From NCBI GenBank assembly GCA_964536465.1, contig CAZHXQ010000021.1, positions 1 through 25,682 on the forward strand: a stretch of 25,682 nucleotides of DNA, written 5' to 3'. Positions 23,210 through 25,682 of the stretch are shown one piece after another. The notes under the pieces were generated by a model that was not told where the DNA came from, did no database searches, and saw only the letters and a program-made list of their open reading frames with translations. The stretch comes from Mesolinea sp964536465 (GTDB taxonomy: Bacteria > Chloroflexota > Anaerolineae > Anaerolineales > Anaerolineaceae). The stretch's first letter is position 1. Each line of letters opens with the position of its first letter. The position numbers were made by a program, and so were the translations under genes.

Positions 23210-23215
23210 TATAAT
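23210..23215 (+). promoter_or_regulatory. Candidate -10 box of the sugar ABC transporter operon
   Basis: Perfect TATAAT, about 45 nt before the ATG at 23261, with a strong AAAGGAG ribosome-binding site at 23249-23255. The -35 region is weak (TTTCAT-like), which may mean an activator is needed. Confidence 0.42.
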
Positions 23216-23260
23216 TTTAATTTGTCCTGTATCTTTTAACAACCTTCCAAAGGAGAAATA

Positions 23261-24589
23261 ATGAAGAAATCGCGAATATTGATGATTTTGGTGCTCACCC
23301 TTTTGTTAATCCTCAACGCCTGCACCGCCCCAACTGAACAACCACCGACCGAGGAACCATCGCATGAAACCACCCTGGTGGTTTGGGATCAGTTCTATCG
23401 GGAAGAGGAAAGCAAAGTCATCGAAACTCTTAATAATGAATTCGAAGCCGCGCATCCTGGAGTTAAGATCGAACGGGAAACCAAAGTTCTGGCAGACCTG
23501 CAGATGACCGTCAAGCTTGCCCTGGGAGAAACCGACGGGCCAGATGTCGCTCAAGTTAATCAGGGCCGCAGTGACATGGGTGCTTTAGTCGAGGCTGGGC
23601 TTCTGCTGCCTCTGGATGATTACATTGCCCAATACAATTGGGGCAATGTGTTTTCCAGCAGTGTTGCCAGCCGCAACAGTTTCACAACAGACGGAAGCAC
23701 TTTTGGGCAGGGCAGCCTCTTTGGTGTCAGCCCGACTGCTGAAGTGGTTGGGGTTTTCTATAACAAAGACATTTTTGCTGACAACGGCTGGGCTGTTCCA
23801 ACCACCTTCGAAGATTTTGAGCAGCTCCTGGCTGATATCAAAGCCGCCGATATCACTCCGATCGCCTTTGGCTCCCTGGACGGCTGGAATGCCATCCATG
23901 AATTCAGCGCTATACAGCACCTGCTGGTTAGCCTGGATTACATCAACAATCTCACTTATGGTGTCAATAACGTCTCATTCGACACCCCGGAAAACCGCCA
24001 GGCGGCCCAAATCCTTTCTGATTGGGCCAAAGCCGGTTATTTCAGCGAAGGATTCCCCGGCATCGGCTATGACGACAGCAACAACCTGTTCAAAGCCGGG
24101 CAGGGCGCCATGACGATCACTGGCTCCTGGTTGGCCCCAGAACTTATGACCGGCACCGAGCAGGAATTTGGCTTTTTCCTGCTGCCTGGCTTCAGCGGAC
24201 AGCCCACCATGGCGATTGGCGGCGTGGGCGTGCCTTTTGCTATACGAAACACCACCCAATACGCAGACCTTGCCGCAGAATATCTAAACTGGATGATCAG
24301 CCCCCGCGCGGCAGAGCTCTGGGCGCAAGCGGGAATGGTTCCGGCTATGTCCTTGCCAGAAGACAGTCAGGTTGACACCGATAACCTCTTTGGCGATACC
24401 CTCCTGGCCTGGCAGACGATCAACAAAAACAACGCTGTCGGTCATTACATCGATTGGGCCACCCCGACCTTTTACGACACGCTCGTATCTGAACTGCAGA
24501 AACTGCTGGGGGGGATCACCACTCCCGCCGATTTCACAGCTGCTGTCGAAGTCGATTATGCTAACTTCCTGCAGGAGAAATCGCAGTAA
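23261..24589 (+). CDS. Sugar ABC transporter substrate-binding lipoprotein (CUT1 type)
   Basis: 442 residues. A lipoprotein signal peptide is clear: KKSR, a hydrophobic stretch from residue 6 to 18, then LNAC with the lipid-modified Cys21. A Pro/Glu/Thr-rich linker follows (to about residue 37). The mature part is a family 1 extracellular solute-binding fold: TTLVVWDQFYREEESKVIE, then FEAAHPGVKIE, GPDVAQVNQG (85-94), GVFYNKDIFADNGW (163-176), and GQGAMTITGSWLAPEL near 280-295. It would capture a sugar or oligosaccharide outside the membrane and deliver it to the permeases encoded next. The exact sugar cannot be inferred. Aromatic residues around YNW and GSW probably line the site. No ATPase gene is in the window; a shared MsmK/UgpC-type ATPase may serve. 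Confidence 0.9.
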   Translation: MKKSRILMILVLTLLLILNACTAPTEQPPTEEPSHETTLVVWDQFYREEESKVIETLNNEFEAAHPGVKIERETKVLADLQMTVKLALGETDGPDVAQVNQGRSDMGALVEAGLLLPLDDYIAQYNWGNVFSSSVASRNSFTTDGSTFGQGSLFGVSPTAEVVGVFYNKDIFADNGWAVPTTFEDFEQLLADIKAADITPIAFGSLDGWNAIHEFSAIQHLLVSLDYINNLTYGVNNVSFDTPENRQAAQILSDWAKAGYFSEGFPGIGYDDSNNLFKAGQGAMTITGSWLAPELMTGTEQEFGFFLLPGFSGQPTMAIGGVGVPFAIRNTTQYADLAAEYLNWMISPRAAELWAQAGMVPAMSLPEDSQVDTDNLFGDTLLAWQTINKNNAVGHYIDWATPTFYDTLVSELQKLLGGITTPADFTAAVEVDYANFLQEKSQ

Positions 24590-24602
24590 TAACGTTAACC
24601 AC

Positions 24603-24630
24603 AGTCCGCACGCCAATTGGCGAGCGGACT
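24603..24630 (+). repeat. Strong intercistronic hairpin after the binding-protein gene
   Basis: AGTCCGC (24603-24609) pairs with GCGGACT (24624-24630) and encloses the perfect palindrome CGCCAATTGGCG (24611-24622), with a single A mismatch pair between the two stems. It lies 13 nt after the stop codon and has no T-run. Such hairpins usually protect the upstream message from 3' decay and limit downstream expression, giving more binding protein than permease. Confidence 0.75.
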
Positions 24631-24641
24631 CATGTTTCAAT

Positions 24642-25550
24642 ATGATCTCAGAAAAGCGAAAGTACCCAGGCGAGAGCAAGTGGCAGGGCTGGTGTTATCT
24701 TTTCCCTGCTCTCCTGGTCTACCTGCTTTTCACATTTATCCCCATCCTTGAGACCTTTCGAGCCAGTTTTTATGATTGGAATGGTTTTAGTGAGACCCAG
24801 ACCTTCATCGGCTTAAACAATTACGTCAATCTACTTTCTGACCCGCTTTTTTTGAAGGCGATTTCAAACAACCTGGTCTTTATCATTTTTTACAGCATCT
24901 TTCCCATTTTGATCGCTCTATTGTTGTCGGCTATCCTGACCGGCAAGCCCATTCCTGGATTCAGCTTTTTTCGGACGGTGTTCTTCCTGCCGCAAGTTAT
25001 CAGTATGGTCGTGGTCGGTGTGATCTGGCGCTGGATGTTCAACCCGGTGAGTGGCCCTATCAACCAATTTTTCTCGCTCATCGGTCTGGATCAACTGCGA
25101 CAGGCATGGTTGGGTAGCTTCAAATATGCCTTGCCGGCGGTCGGCTTGATCGGCAGCTGGGTGCAGTATGGTTTTTGTATGGTACTTTTTTTGGCAGGAA
25201 TGCAGCGCATCCCGCTGGAATATTACGAAGCGGCCAGTCTCGATGGCGCCAGCAGCTTCAAGCAATTTCTGTATATCACAGTTCCCGGGCTGAAATCGGA
25301 GATTGGTGTCGCCATGATCACAACCATGATCGCGGCACTGCGGGTATTTGACCTGATTTACTCAACCACGCGCGGCGGTCCAGGCGAAACCACCCTGGTG
25401 ACCGGTTTTCTGATTTACCGTTCGGCAATCCTGAACAACCGCATCGGTTATGGCGCGGCCATAGCCACCCTTTTGACGCTTATCATTCTGAGTTTGTCTC
25501 TGCTCATCCGCCATTTCATGGCTGAAAAACCATCACAGGAGAGGGCATGA
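24642..25550 (+). CDS. Sugar ABC transporter permease 1 (MalF/UgpA type)
   Basis: 302 residues with about six membrane helices, standard for the shorter CUT1 permeases. It forms half of the membrane channel with the next gene product. The first helix is around WCYLFPALLVYLLFTFIPIL (residues 20-39). YDWNGF and GLNNYVNLLSDPLF are typical of the periplasmic loop. The ATPase-docking EAA loop is EYYEAASLDGASSFKQFLYI near residues 195-214. The open frame reaches far upstream into the binding-protein gene, but homology starts after the ATG at 24642. An out-of-frame ATG lies at 24632. There is no Shine-Dalgarno sequence; the start is 11 nt after a strong hairpin, suggesting lower translation than the upstream gene. 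Its stop overlaps the next start as ATGA. Confidence 0.88.
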   Translation: MISEKRKYPGESKWQGWCYLFPALLVYLLFTFIPILETFRASFYDWNGFSETQTFIGLNNYVNLLSDPLFLKAISNNLVFIIFYSIFPILIALLLSAILTGKPIPGFSFFRTVFFLPQVISMVVVGVIWRWMFNPVSGPINQFFSLIGLDQLRQAWLGSFKYALPAVGLIGSWVQYGFCMVLFLAGMQRIPLEYYEAASLDGASSFKQFLYITVPGLKSEIGVAMITTMIAALRVFDLIYSTTRGGPGETTLVTGFLIYRSAILNNRIGYGAAIATLLTLIILSLSLLIRHFMAEKPSQERA

Positions 25551-25682
25551 GCCTTCAATGGAAACGACTTTTTCCCCGTTACCTGGTCTTGACGGTCTTT
25601 ATGCTGGTCGTCCTGCTGCCAATCTGGGGGATGCTGATGAGCGCTTTCAAAACAGACACCCAGATTACCACCTCGCCTTTTA
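25547..25682 (+). CDS. Sugar ABC transporter permease 2 (MalG/UgpE type), N-terminal part only
   Basis: Only about 45 codons are visible before the window ends. The product begins MSLQWKRLFPRYLVLTVFML and continues with a membrane helix ending in LLPIWGMLMSAFKTD, matching the N-terminus of the second permease in CUT1 transporters (the SFKT/AFKT pattern after helix 1 is typical). The start has AGGAGAGGG close upstream and overlaps the stop of permease 1 by four bases (ATGA), so translation is coupled. The position after a MalF-type gene supports the call. Confidence 0.85.
   Translation, partial: MSLQWKRLFPRYLVLTVFMLVVLLPIWGMLMSAFKTDTQITTSPF

Noticed and set aside
24632..24640. ATG at 24632 as permease start
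   Set aside because: It is in a different reading frame from the permease.
1..25682. tRNA, rRNA, CRISPR or insertion-sequence content
   Set aside because: No cloverleaf, rRNA core, regularly spaced repeats or transposase motifs were found in the intergenic regions on reading both strands.

Overview
This window looks like part of a chromosomal scaffold from a bacterium of the Chloroflexota, most likely the class Anaerolineae. That placement is an inference from several traits together: coenzyme F420 genes, methylmalonyl-CoA enzymes, a type II pantothenate kinase, a T-box-controlled valyl-tRNA synthetase and a CUT1 sugar ABC transporter. No 16S rRNA gene is present to confirm it. A run of ten Ns at 10517-10526, preceded by bases matching the start of an Illumina adapter, shows a draft or metagenomic assembly. 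I found no tRNA, rRNA, insertion sequence, phage gene or CRISPR array.

Layout. (1) 1-4334, minus strand: a tight five-gene run, methylmalonyl-CoA mutase large subunit > methylmalonyl-CoA epimerase > SsnA-like amidohydrolase > F420:NADPH oxidoreductase > F420 gamma-glutamyl ligase (cut by the window edge). (2) 4632-7874, plus: ribosomal protein L9 and its terminator, then a RodZ-like protein with two HTH domains and rimO. (3) 7934-9475, minus: lipid II flippase MurJ. (4) 9683-13852, plus: four RNA-modification genes in a row, namely a divergent RsmI paralogue, a divergent tRNA-guanine transglycosylase (containing the N gap), a homologue of the ArmA/Rmt aminoglycoside-resistance 16S rRNA methyltransferases, and an RsmF-like m5C methyltransferase. 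(5) 13974-17083: RsmE and CoaW (minus), a YhhQ-type queuosine-precursor transporter (plus) and a canonical RsmI (minus). (6) 17173-18891, plus: an uncharacterised 572-residue protein whose C-terminal half resembles the purine nucleoside phosphorylase fold. (7) 18944-21897, minus: valS behind a T-box riboswitch with a GUC (Val) specifier. (8) 21978-23048, minus: gmd. (9) 23261-25682, plus: sugar-binding lipoprotein and two permeases, the second cut by the window edge.

The most striking theme is the number of genes that by homology modify the ribosomal decoding centre or the wobble base: RimO (protein S12), two RsmI relatives (C1402), an Rmt-like enzyme (G1405), an RsmF-like enzyme (C1407), RsmE (U1498), and Tgt plus a precursor transporter (queuosine-34). 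Three of the predicted 16S targets lie within six nucleotides of helix 44. An Rmt-type methyltransferase embedded in a housekeeping-like operon, with no visible mobile context, is the best candidate for something undescribed. The other genes are mostly ordinary metabolism and cell-envelope functions.
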